A DNA stretch of 64,000 nt from Vanilla planifolia (lineage: Eukaryota > Streptophyta > Magnoliopsida > Asparagales > Orchidaceae): assembly GCA_023846275.1 (NCBI GenBank), contig CM043868.1, forward strand, positions 8,017,653 to 8,081,652, given 5' to 3'. How positions within the stretch are numbered: position 1 is the first letter of the stretch; each line of letters opens with the position of its first letter. Of the stretch, positions 51,701 to 61,925 are shown one piece after another. Under the pieces are notes generated by a model that saw only the letters and a list, made by a program, of their open reading frames with translations, had not been told where the DNA came from and did not search any database. Both the position numbers and the translations under genes were made by a program.

Positions 51701-52886
51701 TGTGTTTGTGTTGGTGTACATACAGAATATTAAATTATGATTCAGGAATTTTACTTACTGTTTGCTTATAATACAGTTGATTTTGTTTATTCTGTTTATT
51801 TTTTTTGTTGATTTGAGTGTGGTTGACCTATGTCTAAATGTTGCTGTTGATGTTATACTTTCTCATTTGCTGCTTTTATTTCAAGCATAAATGACAATCC
51901 GGAGCAACAATGTACAAGGCTTGTTAGATGTGCTTTTGTGATTGCTATTTCTATTGGGATGGTAATAGGATTTAGTTAAAACTTATCTACAATAATAAGT
52001 GAATTCCCAATTCATCTCGTATTTATCACATTTAACCTTTTGCATTGAATGTTTTGGGAATTTTGGAGATTGGGAATGAAAGTAATTGGAGGGACAGCAA
52101 ACAATTACCAAGGATAATTGCATTACGATAATTAGATTAATATGAATGATTTAATAGATATTATTCTTTTTCAGTATAGTCTTGCGATGGAAGTAGTTGG
52201 AACCCGTTATCTTCTTAGTTGTGTTCTTTAGGGATGTTTTAACTTGTTAACTCTGTGTTTGTTTGTTTCTTCTGCTGTACTATAATACTGAAAACCATAA
52301 AACAGAGAGAATAAAAGATAGGAATTCTCAAAAGCTTGCCTTAACATTCATGCTATTTGTTAGACAACAATTTATTTTCTTTAGGTCCTGTTAATTGTTT
52401 TTCTTTTTTTCTTTGTAATTTACTGGTCCATTATTTAGGTTTTTTGTCTATGCATGTATTAATTGTTCAAGATTTGGCAGGTCTTTGAACCATTTGGTAG
52501 TGTGGAACTGGTTCAATTGCCTCTTGACCCTGAAACTGGGCATTGCAAAGGTTTTGGTTTTGTCCAGGCAAGTATCTGCATGACCGTTATTGCTTTTTTG
52601 TTAGCATTGGTTATCTTATAATTCTTATGAACGATCTTTAGTTTACACGACTTGAAGATGCAAAAGCTGCTCAAAGCCTAAATGGGCAATTAGAGATTGC
52701 TGGAAGGACGATCAAGGTTATCATTCCTTCATATATTACCTTATTTTTTTAGAAGATGTTATTGTTAGCCATAGTATTTATTGAAGCCTACGGTGTTCTT
52801 AGGTTTCGGCCATGTCAGATCAACCTGGAGCAGTTGATACTGGTACTAATGCTGGTGATCTCGATGATGATGATGGTGGTGGTTTG
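33301..52886 (+). CDS. RBM39/CC1-like SR-related splicing factor, exons 1-8 (3' end not in view)
   Basis: Exons 33301-33773, 35336-35414, 35508-35564, 50874-50929, 51325-51556, 52481-52567, 52642-52716 and 52803-52886 join in frame to 381 codons. Residues ~35-157 are an Arg/Glu/Asp/Ser-rich domain with RSRSRS, typical of SR-related proteins. RRM1 (~177-250) has RNP2 TVFAYQI and RNP1 KGVGYIEF. RRM2 (~282-355) has RNP2 KLYVGNL and RNP1 KGFGFVQF. An acidic/glycine linker ending DLDDDDGGGL follows. This order is that of human RBM39 (CAPER) and plant CC1-like splicing factors, nuclear U2AF-related proteins of 3' splice-site selection. Family members are about 550-600 residues and end in a third, UHM-type RRM. 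That part is missing here and is expected beyond 64000. Introns are 1562, 93, 15309, 395, 924, 74 and 86 bp; intron 6 uses a GC donor. Confidence 0.93.
33774..35335 (+). other. Intron 1 of the splicing factor (1.6 kb)
   Basis: Contains a somewhat GC-richer block near 34,050-34,300 with open frames on both strands and no recognised motif. The rest is T-rich plant intron sequence. An alternative exon is possible but not supported. Confidence 0.7.
35336..35414 (+). CDS. Splicing factor exon 2
   Basis: The acceptor is cttgcag and the donor is TATCAG/gtgata. It encodes RRREKKDEAAEPEADPERDQ followed by RTVFAYQ. The last residues are the RNP2 strand of RRM1. Confidence 0.93.
35508..35564 (+). CDS. 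Splicing factor exon 3 (57 bp)
   Basis: Reads ICLKADERDVYEFFSRAGK, the first helix of RRM1, and ends phase 0 at gtcagt. It is separated from exon 2 by only 93 bp. Confidence 0.92.
40625..40775. repeat. Imperfect ~72-bp direct repeat, two units
   Basis: A block starting gacttggcttgttgtcgatg near 40629 recurs as gatttggcttgttgttcgac near 40701, each followed by a gag-rich stretch with caagaga. A tagggttt string follows near 40820. It resembles a decayed leader region but is unclassified. Confidence 0.5.
42413..44074. repeat. Recent 830-bp tandem duplication in intron 3
   Basis: The block from ttagttttgtttaatcag to ggaccttgtagact occurs twice back to back (about 42413-43243 and 43244-44074). 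The offset is 831 bp at the start and 830 bp at the end because of one single-base indel. I count roughly 20 differences by eye, so identity is about 97-98%. The junction shares tta. There is no internal region between the copies, so this is a tandem duplication rather than an LTR pair. Confidence 0.93.
47788..48243 (+). other. Ser/Thr-rich 151-codon open frame in a GC-richer patch
   Basis: Low-complexity frame (Ser, Thr, Leu, Gln, Ala rich; run of Ser codons near 48205-48225), with no recognised domain. Downstream sequence to about 48620 looks like a leader or LTR-type tail (T-rich, then ctctcaatttcaatc). It may be part of a retroelement LTR or leader rather than a gene. Confidence 0.2.
50874..50929 (+). 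CDS. Splicing factor exon 4 (56 bp)
   Basis: The acceptor attag precedes VRDVRLIMDRNSRRSKGVG; the donor is gtatgt, phase 2. It continues RRM1 across the 15.3-kb intron 3. Found by homology and too short for ORF calling. Confidence 0.93.
51325..51556 (+). CDS. Splicing factor exon 5
   Basis: Starts by completing RNP1 of RRM1 (GYIEFYD). It then covers the end of RRM1, an Ala/Gly/Ser linker and the start of RRM2 (RKLYVGNLHFNMTDDQLRQ). The donor is gtatat, phase 0. Confidence 0.94.
52481..52567 (+). CDS. Splicing factor exon 6 (GC donor)
   Basis: Reads VFEPFGSVELVQLPLDPETG then HCKGFGFVQ, the centre of RRM2 with RNP1. The downstream donor is GTCCAG/gcaagt, a GC-AG intron of 74 bp. Confidence 0.93.
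52642..52716 (+). CDS. Splicing factor exon 7
   Basis: Reads FTRLEDAKAAQSLNGQLEIA then GRTIK, the end of RRM2. Phase 0 on both sides. Confidence 0.93.
52803..52886 (+). CDS. Splicing factor exon 8
   Basis: Reads VSAMSDQPGAVD then an acidic/glycine run ending DLDDDDGGGL before gtatgt. The family continues from here towards the UHM domain, so further exons are expected. None was recognised up to 64000. Confidence 0.9.
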
Positions 52887-54239
52887 GTATGTGTTCTCTT
52901 TCTTCTTGAGAGGTCACATCTAGTTTGGTGTTTTCCAACCTTATTATCTGCTTTTCTGTTTTTGTTGGATAGAAGTTATGGAAGCAAATTTTTTTCATTT
53001 TCTTAACTATACCTTTGTGTCTTTTTTGAATAGGTTGAAATACAATTTATGATCTTTGCTTCCATCAAAAAGGGTGATGATTTTGTTGTTAGTAATATCT
53101 TATGTTGAATGACCTCATTCTGGAGCATGAAAATGCTAGATTTGTGTAACTCTCATCTAAACATGTGGTTCTCAGAGGCAGCACTCTTTTATTTTTTTAG
53201 GAAATCAGCAGTTTGTTTTACTGATTTGATTTATGAGGTGATATTTTGTATATATGATTTTTATGATGTTAGAAATGGTTTGGTGAGTGTCCATTGACTG
53301 CATCAATGTTGGCAGGGATTAATATATTTGTTAGGAAGATCTTTCACGAGGTTCATATTCATTCATCTGAGACGGCTGATGGGGCCATGGGTCAAGCAGA
53401 GGAGCTCAAACCAGGTAGAGGATTAAGGAAAGAAAACTTGAGGCTAATGAGAACCAATTTGCATGGAGAACAAGAGATATTAAGCCCGAGTGAGAAAGGG
53501 AAAAAGAGCACATGCATGTGAGACAAGCTTTATTTGGAATATTCCTAGTTGCAAAAAAACCATGGATTCGACGCAACTCAACTGTCTATTATACCTTTTT
53601 TTAAGGTTACAATCGGCACCTTCACAAGCCCCTTTGAAGGAAATACAAGTTTGAAAGGTGAAGAGGCTAAAGAGGATAAAACGTGCTTCTTAGGCCAAGT
53701 AGAACTTGACATATTGTGTTTGAGAGGTCTTTGTCCTCCCCCTCTAGTGTTTGGTCATTATAGGTGGGATGTTGATTTAATTGATAAGGGTTTTGAGATA
53801 AAAAAGATCTGTTATGTCTACTATGCTTCCCCTTGATGTAGCATATGATTGGTTGAGGTTAATAGTTCATTTTTTTCATTATGAGATCACCATTTAATGG
53901 GTTAAGGGTGTATCTTGAATCACGCATCGCTTGTAAAAGAGGTCTTTTGAGATTCTAGGTACACTTTGTAGTTGAAGAACGGATCCTTGGTTTGTTTAGC
54001 TTGGCTAAGTTGAAAAAGATAATGTTGTGACGTTGGTGCAAAAGTCAAATATGGATTTATAAAGAGATGGTCATGCAGGGCAACAAGATGGATCTTTTCA
54101 AGCATAGCTCTTATAATCATGTGTTGTGTTTGTATGATGATGATTTGCTTTACTTGTTCAAATGAAGCAATTTCATCTAAGGGTTTGATCAATATATAAT
54201 ATGCATCCTTGTCTTTTTATTTAATTTTTTTATATTTTT

Positions 54240-55960
54240 TTTTGAGTTTACATTTTGCTTTTACTAGAGCCATATTGAAACACATATACGAATTCTATTA
54301 GTTTCTTTAGTGGTTGTTTTCTTCTTGATGTAAAAATAACAATATCATCTGCAAATAAGTGATAAGTTATAGCTATGCAACCTGAAAAATTATCCATTTT
54401 TTCACTAAAATGCAAATTCTTGTAAGTAAAGTGGGTGAAAGAGGTTTCTTTATTTTATACCTCTGCTTGCTTTGGAAAAAAACTATACGAGAAATCATTT
54501 ATTAGTATAGAGTACTTACTAAATTGGAGGTAGTTTTTAACCAGCTAAATGAGTTTAGCATGAAATCCAAATATTTCCAATAATCTAAATAGAAAATTCA
54601 AGTTGAACTTGTCAAACGGAGCCTACATATACAGCTTAATAATGAGATTATATCATTTATTTTTATGACTATTGCAGCTTACCATTGCTTACACCAGAAG
54701 TATGTCATTAATTTACGAATGCAATTTATTTCAGAGAAATTATTGTTTATGGTATAATAGTGAGTCTATTGGCTAAAATTTTTGTAAAACTTTGCAGATA
54801 AAGTTGCACAAATTGATAGGTATAAATCTTTGAACAATCTTACAGAGTCTGATTTTGGGACTAAGATTATCCATGTACTTGTAATTGATGGAGGTACTGG
54901 GGTCCCACTTAAGAAATCTTGGGCAGCATCCAACAGATCTTGCACGATATGTCCCAATAGTGCCTATAAAATTGACTAGTAAATCCATCTCGACTTGCAG
55001 AACTTTCACCATTCAAACCTTCCACTACTCTCTTAAGTTCTTCCATGGAAACTCTTGAGTAATCAAGTCATTTGATCCCTATTAATAAGGCAAGTGATAT
55101 TGTGTAGTAAAGTTTGAATTGCTTCCACATTACAATTCTCTTCAAAGGGATAATAGATCATGAAAATACTAAATAATCTTTATACTTATTTGATCTTCTT
55201 CATCAATTTAGTTGTCTTCCCTGTTTTGTATCTTGTTATTAGAAAACTTAGCTTTTTTTTGTCATGGTTGATGAGTGAAAGCATTTGGAGTTTGAGTTCT
55301 TTTCTCACAGTCATTTAACACTTGCTTTTTGTTTCCAATATATTTTCTTCTAAACTTGGCAACAAATTAAATCTACTTGTGCGGTGGATCATTTGATTTT
55401 ATTTTTATCCTAAGAAAATTTGTCATATTGTTCTTCTAATGATCTCATAGCCTCTTCTATTGCTTTTTTACTTATAAAAAGATGTTTCCAATTGTGTCCT
55501 TATTCTATTGTTTCAATCACATTTTTAATCCACTCAATTTGGCCCCAAATATGAGCATGCCAATTGTTGTCATAGGAAGGTCCCAATCTTGTTTTTCGGT
55601 TTCTTTGAATGAATTGTGTTGAAACCACAATTATAAACATCCGAATAAATGTGGTTTTCTTGAGTTAGAGTTTTGCATTGCAATGGAATTGAGCATGGTC
55701 AGAGGTTGCCCTACTAAAATGATGCATCGAGAAATGAGGGAACTATGTTAACCAATTTTCATTGCATAATAGTGTATCTAGGCACTTCCTTATATGAGAT
55801 TCATTCTTTTTGTCATGCCAAGAAGGGGGAGGGTGGCTCTAACTCAAGAAAAATGAGGTAAAGAACTCAATTTTCCTTTCTCTTAAAAATGTGAAAAAAG
55901 GTTAGATGTAGATTTGCTATCATTTAATACAAATTTAAAAGAAGGATTTACTTGGTAGTA
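54240..55960 (-). mobile_element. LINE (L1-type non-LTR retrotransposon) remnant, minus copy
   Basis: Read on the minus strand. Near 55650-55960 is the end of the endonuclease domain, parallel to the plus copy (…cttggcatgacaaaaag). A linker follows at 55400-55600. Near 54770-55010 is the RT N-part, with pieces like DLLDAAQDFLSGTPVPPSI and PINLCNFICKVLQKF typical of plant LINE RT. Near 54530-54640 is a segment matching the plus copy. Near 54310-54360 is HLFADDIVIF, the RT catalytic F-A-D-D motif, intact. Frameshifts, stops and deletions make it inactive. Confidence 0.8.
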
Positions 55961-57399
55961 TACCTTATTTAACCGTTCTTTATGCATCAATTTGTGAAGT
56001 TATTTAATTCTAATCCTTTTGTTCTTTTATAAAAGATGGACATTATTTTGATCTTATTATCAATTTTTTTTTCTCATATAGTGATAATTGTCGATCATAG
56101 AGGCAATTGCCTTACTAGAGAGCATCTTGGCTTAAACATGATTTTTCTAAGTTCTTTGAGTTCAAATTAAGCCTTCTTTATATTATGCTCAACCATTCCA
56201 AGCCTTGTATTGGTTTATAGAACATGACCAATATAGCCTGTAAACTGCCAAATAATAGATTGGTGATGAATTGAATATCTTCAAATGGAAAAATGTAACT
56301 CAAATGTCTAGAATGAAATAAATCCTTAAAAGTTAACTTTGAAGTTAAAAAGGAGACAACTAGTGTGTTGTACATTGGACGTTCATAAGCTTTGGCCAAA
56401 ACATAGCATTGTTAGGCCACTCATGTCCATAAAGGCTTGCACCAGCTAAGCAAAAAAAAATCAATGGAATACCCTTCCATTTATCTTAAATTATGGAATT
56501 CACTAATATTCATGTTCAATCACATGAGCTCTAAAGACAATACATTGTTTTGATGATGACAAATCGTTGAAGTATTTTATTTGTGATTTAAATTGTCTGC
56601 CTAGCATATTATAGATTTATCTAAAGATGGATGGATAATGTGGATGAATGAAGTCTTGGATTAATAAGTCTAGGCATGTAAAGGCAAAGGAAGAACATGT
56701 GAACCAATAATTCCAATGAAGAAGATGAAATCAAGTGTCTTACAAGCTATCAAGGTTCATGTCTCCTAGGACTTATGTAAGGATTGTAGTCAAGTTACCT
56801 ATTATACATATATGAGCTTGCATTTCACTCACATAAGCACTTATATACCATTTATGAAAACATGCACTAATAGCCAAAAGTCTAGACACCACTCTTTATT
56901 CTTTGTTTTTTTTAGCAATTAATTCCAAAAAAATTAGGTCTTTTGGTCTCAAGGTTTGCTCTGCAAGATTATTGTTTATTATTTCGCTTATCTAATAGGC
57001 TTTAGCATCCCCATCTCTTGCAAGGAAGATTTGGTTAAGTGGAATTTAAGAGCATCATAAATATTCACAAATTATATTTGATTAAATTTATCTATTTCTT
57101 TGGAGGTATTTTAGTTCTTTATTGGACATATTGGGTCCATTGCTTCTTTTTTATGCCACCTTTGTGTAGCTTAGTAACGTCTTCATTTTCAATAACAATA
57201 TCTATGGTGAAGGGTATTTTTGATGTGAAGCAGATGTTGAATAAATCGACACACTCGTGGGCATGACTTGTTGCTTCCTCTTCCAATCTTTTGACTTCAA
57301 ATATAATAGCAGCTACGGGGAATCTGCCCCATGGCATCTTTTCAAGTTTCAAAGTGATTATCTAATCAATCATTTATGGAAATTTTGGGAGAAGCTATG

Positions 57400-60300
57400 A
57401 CCCACCCTTTCTCCATGCAAATTGGTTTCATCATACAAGGGCGAACTTGAATTAGTATTTGATAAAGAAATCAACAAACTTGCAACTCGTCTCAAATTTG
57501 TTTTAATCTATAAATTCTCCCATAGAAACCCAAGCTTGGTTGTGATAAGGACTGAATTTTTGAAAGTTGGTTTCAAAAGCTCCTTCACGATCAGAAACCT
57601 AATAATATATTTGATTCACTATGGAGGAAGACTTTTTATTCTTTTGGATTAGGAAAATCTAGAACATTGTAGAATTTTTTATGCAATTATTTAAGTGGTC
57701 TCTAGATTTTCAATTTAACATATAACCTTTGGTTTTTCCATTTTGGGTTGCATTCAAGAATCTATCTTTATATATATTTAAACTGCTCTATATCCATTTA
57801 CCTCGGTTATCGGCTCTTTGTTAAAAATAAATATAGCAACGTTTACCCTACCAAGATCAAATATTACAAAAGTTTGTATGGAAGTAGACCTTACTAAGGA
57901 ATTTTCTTTCAAGAAATAGCATATCTAAAAGACAAGGTTACAAGAAAGAGGGCATTTGATACAAAATTAACTATGAAAATCTCCCACCTTTTTGTTTACA
58001 TTATTGGAAACATGGCTATGCCAAATATGAATGCATATTGCTTAAACATCTTAATTAGGAATTAGAGATAATTCAAAAAAGACTAAAAGACTCAATCATA
58101 GCATACAAATGCTAACACTATCACTTCACTAATTAATACATGGCAAGAAAACAAGCAGCTCTCTTTGTTAGACTAAAAAATTCTATTAATGGAAAAAGGG
58201 AAACAATCTGTTGATACTTAGTCCAATTAATTATCAATTAATCTAGATAATATCAAGGATGGTTTTTGCTTGGAGACTAATCTTGATGATGAATTCACCC
58301 AAGACAAAAAAGTGGTCGTCATAGAAAACCTTGAACTTAGAATACCACTCATCGGCTTACATGGCAGAATTCAAAAGCCATGCTCTAGTCAAGAATAGAT
58401 ATCTAAAATAATCAACACTTTAATGTGGAATATTTGGGGCATTACGAGTAGTACCTCCCTAAATAGAGGTATAATGCTTATACAACAATACAAATCCAAC
58501 TGTTGGGTTTACTTAAACCAATGGTACGCGAATCCAAAGTCTTTATGCCTACAAATTAAAGCTTAAAAATGGAATACACAACCAATCAAATAAGATATGG
58601 ATTGCTTGGAGTGATCAGCTAAATGTTAAAATTGTCTACATCTTTGACTAGTCCATGCTCATTAAGGTGAATTAAGGAAACATTGATAAGATTTTGTTCT
58701 TCTCTATCGTGTCTGCCAAACATATTAGATGTTAAAAGAGAATCTTATGGACTAATTTAACCCAACTTCAACAAATATCCTTAAATAATCCATGCTTAGT
58801 GGTTGGAGATTTTAATGTTATATCAAATGTAGATGAATACTTGGGCCAAGCCAATTAAGATGTTAAAGCAATAGAAAACTTCCAATCGTTTATAGAGAAT
58901 TCTTTCTTAATTTTGCCACAAGTTCTTGGATGCCCTTTGACTTGGTATGACAAAAGGAATGGAGCTCTTATATAGAAGTGTTTGGATAGACTATTATGCA
59001 ATAAAAATTGGTTGGCACAATTTTCTTATTTCTTGGTGCATTGTCTTAGCATGGCAACCTCTAACCATGAGTCAATTCTACTACAAGTGTACAACTTTAA
59101 CTTAAGAAAATCATGCCAATTCAGATATTTACACTTTTGGTTTCAACACAATTTATTCAAAGAAATGGTAAAACAATATTGAGACCTTCCCATGGTAGTA
59201 ATTGGCATGCTTTGATTTGGGGCCAAATTAAGTGGACAAAATGTGCCTGAAACAATAGAATAAGGATATTATTGGAAAACTCTTTAATAAACACAATGCA
59301 ACAAAAAAGACTGTGAGGTCATTAGAAGAGTGATTTGACAAATTCCCTATGGATGAAAATAGAATAAAATGCTCTAAAGCACTAGCAAATTTAATTTGTT
59401 GCCAAGCTTAGGAAAAAAATGTATTGGAAACAAAAAACAAGTGTTATGGCCAAGGTATAACATTATTGACAATATAGTTCTGACATAAGAGATGGTAAGT
59501 TACATCAATCATAAAAATAGAGGATATAATATCATTATTAAGTATGGATATGTATGCTTCCTTTGATGGGCTCAATTGAGATTTCTATTTAGATTATTCA
59601 AAATATTTGGATTTCATGTTAAATTCATGTAGTTGGTTAAAAGCTATCTCCACATTAGTAGGTACTTTATGCTAGTAAATGGTTTCTCATATGGTTTTGT
59701 CAAAACAAGTAGAGGTCAAGCAAAGGGACCCCTCTTTCATCTGCTTTAATTGTCATGGCCGCAAAGGCCTTAAGCTGTGGAATTAGGAATTTGTTTTGTA
59801 GTGGGAAAATAGACAATTTTTTAATACCAAGATTTTGCATAGTTGTGATTCATCATTTATTCATAGATGACATTGTTATTTTTACATCAAGGAAACACTA
59901 TTGAAGAACTTGATGGAATTCTTACATATGTTTTAACAAGGCTGTGGTTAGAGCATAAATTACCACAAAAGTACACGTTTATTGCTTCACCCAAAAACTT
60001 GAAAGCTGAATGCAAACTCAATCAAGTCTCAGGCAGGCTTTGTAGAAGGATCTTTGCTTGTCAAATAGTTGGGTAGCAAGATAATTAGGGATTGAAACAA
60101 AGCATCAATTTTTTAGCATATCATTGGCAACATTACCAAATGAATGGGTGATTGGAAGAAAATAACTAAACTAGTTAAGGAAAATGATTTGGGAGTTAAA
60201 AATATTGTCACAAATTTTAAGGTGTTCATATGCAAACTATGGTAGCTATTCTTTAGTTCCAATTCAATGTGGGCAAGATTCATGAGAACTAGGTACAAGA

Positions 60301-61015
60301 ACAACCTAGACAATTGGCAAGTTTTATTGAGGGTAGGTAATTCCTTTGCATATTTCAAAATGCTTAATCTATATTCTTTTCTATAAGAATTAGACCTACT
60401 TGGCAATATTTACATGTAAGAATTCATTTGCTCCCCCCATTATGTAGGAAAATTTAGCTCAACTATGGCTTATGATAGATTATGTGGAGAATATCTAACA
60501 TGTTTAAATTTTTTCTAATTACGGGCACAAACAAATTCTAATCAAAATTTCTACTTTTTATGATGCATATTTAATCAAAACTTACTTTTTCCCTCTATGC
60601 TTAGGAAGTTTGAATTTTAATTATCTTTTAAATGTTTATTCTGTGATCATGAAGATGATTTCATCCACTTCTTCATATACTACTCAACTATAGATAGTGT
60701 GGAAATGCTTTGAGGAGAAGTTGGGGGTGACCTCAATTAACAGCATGTCACAATACAATGGAATTCAACTATGGTGGAGTATGAAAGATCCTTCTCAACT
60801 TGTTTTACTAGCATTGATTCTCCCTACCATCATTTGCTAGGAGATGTGGAAAAAATGGACGACACTTTTGAAGGTAAAATTCTGTTGTCATCACAATTGA
60901 TTAACTTGGTCCTTACCTATATAGGATATTTCAAGCATTCCCTCTCCAAGCTAACGGTAAGACAATGCCAATTCACTGCAAATTGGAATTTGCCTTCTCA
61001 TGCCCATTCATGAGA
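57400..61015 (+). mobile_element. LINE (L1-type) remnant, plus copy
   Basis: Near 57420-58100 is an ORF1-like part ending in a degraded CCHC knuckle (YENLPPFCLHYWKHGYAKYE). Near 58785-59180 is the ORF2 endonuclease end (CLVVGDFNVISNVDEYLG, then LTWYDKRNGAL, and CLDRLLCNKNWLAQFS after a stop). Near 59840-59890 is the RT motif HHLFIDDIVIF with Ala replaced by Ile. Near 60600-61010 is a zf-RVT-like tail with IQLWWSMKDPSQL. Many stops show it is inactive. Compared with the minus copy, the RT N-part around 59,480-59,520 is deleted. Confidence 0.8.
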
Positions 61016-61664
61016 TCTATGTTTAGATTGTTGATTCAGCACACAACGTGATTAATGTGGATATCCAAGTTTGATCTTGACTTAATCTTAAATGCAAAGG
61101 CTGAACATTATATATATGACAATATAGAAGGGATTTATTTTCTTATGTTGGAGCTCTTGCAATCAATTGAGGATTCTTACATCTCTGTGGAAAAGTTTTC
61201 AATTTAGTGTAGCAATAGATTGTTAAACGATACAAGGTACCATGCACCAGTAAGTGCTATATCAATAGTGGCTTGGTAATGTTTACAAGTGTTGTCATTT
61301 TCTCTAAAAATCCATATCTAACCTGTTCTAAACTTCATTTTGATACGTTTTCCGTAATGTAAAAATTGTTCTCTATGACTCCAGTTTAGTTGATTTGGTG
61401 ATCTTTATTTGTTCTAATATCATAGAATATGTCATCACATTTTGTTTTGTACTTTAGCAAGTTCTATTTAGTAGCATTCATTGATCATACAAAAGGACTT
61501 TGGGTAAAGTACTTTATGAAATTGGTATCTCACGTTTCATACTGTTCAATCATGGAGGCTATTGTAATTGGATGATGCCTCTACTTCTAGTTTTGGACAT
61601 GTAAATTCCTTAATTATATTCATTGGTTGTACCCTGATATTTTCACATGGTACTTCCACATTGT

Positions 61665-61925
61665 GACGAGAATTCTTTCAAATGTATCAAAAGAGTTCGA
61701 TCGATTGTACATATAGTGTGATTGTATTGATAATACTATGCCAACCCCTTCTTCAGTTACGTACGATGGACTATCCACCTGATGGAGCGTCGTCAAGACG
61801 AGGATTCTTTCAAACATATCAGAGGAGTATGTCGACCGATTATATTTGTGCAATTGTATTGATGCTACAGTGCCAACCTCTTCTTCAACCAAGTATGATG
61901 GATTGTTTGCCTGATGGAGTATTGT
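61665..61925. repeat. 132-bp tandem repeat, two diverged units
   Basis: The unit begins gacgag(a/g)attctttcaaa at 61665 and 61797. Both copies end with a gatggact/gatggatt…cctgatggag stretch. Divergence is visible across the unit, so the duplication is not recent. Confidence 0.8.

Noticed and set aside
56178-56399. Minus-strand frame as a LINE ORF1 (DUF4283-like) part of the minus copy
   Set aside because: Position fits upstream of the endonuclease, but the similarity is too weak by eye to claim; a profile search would decide.
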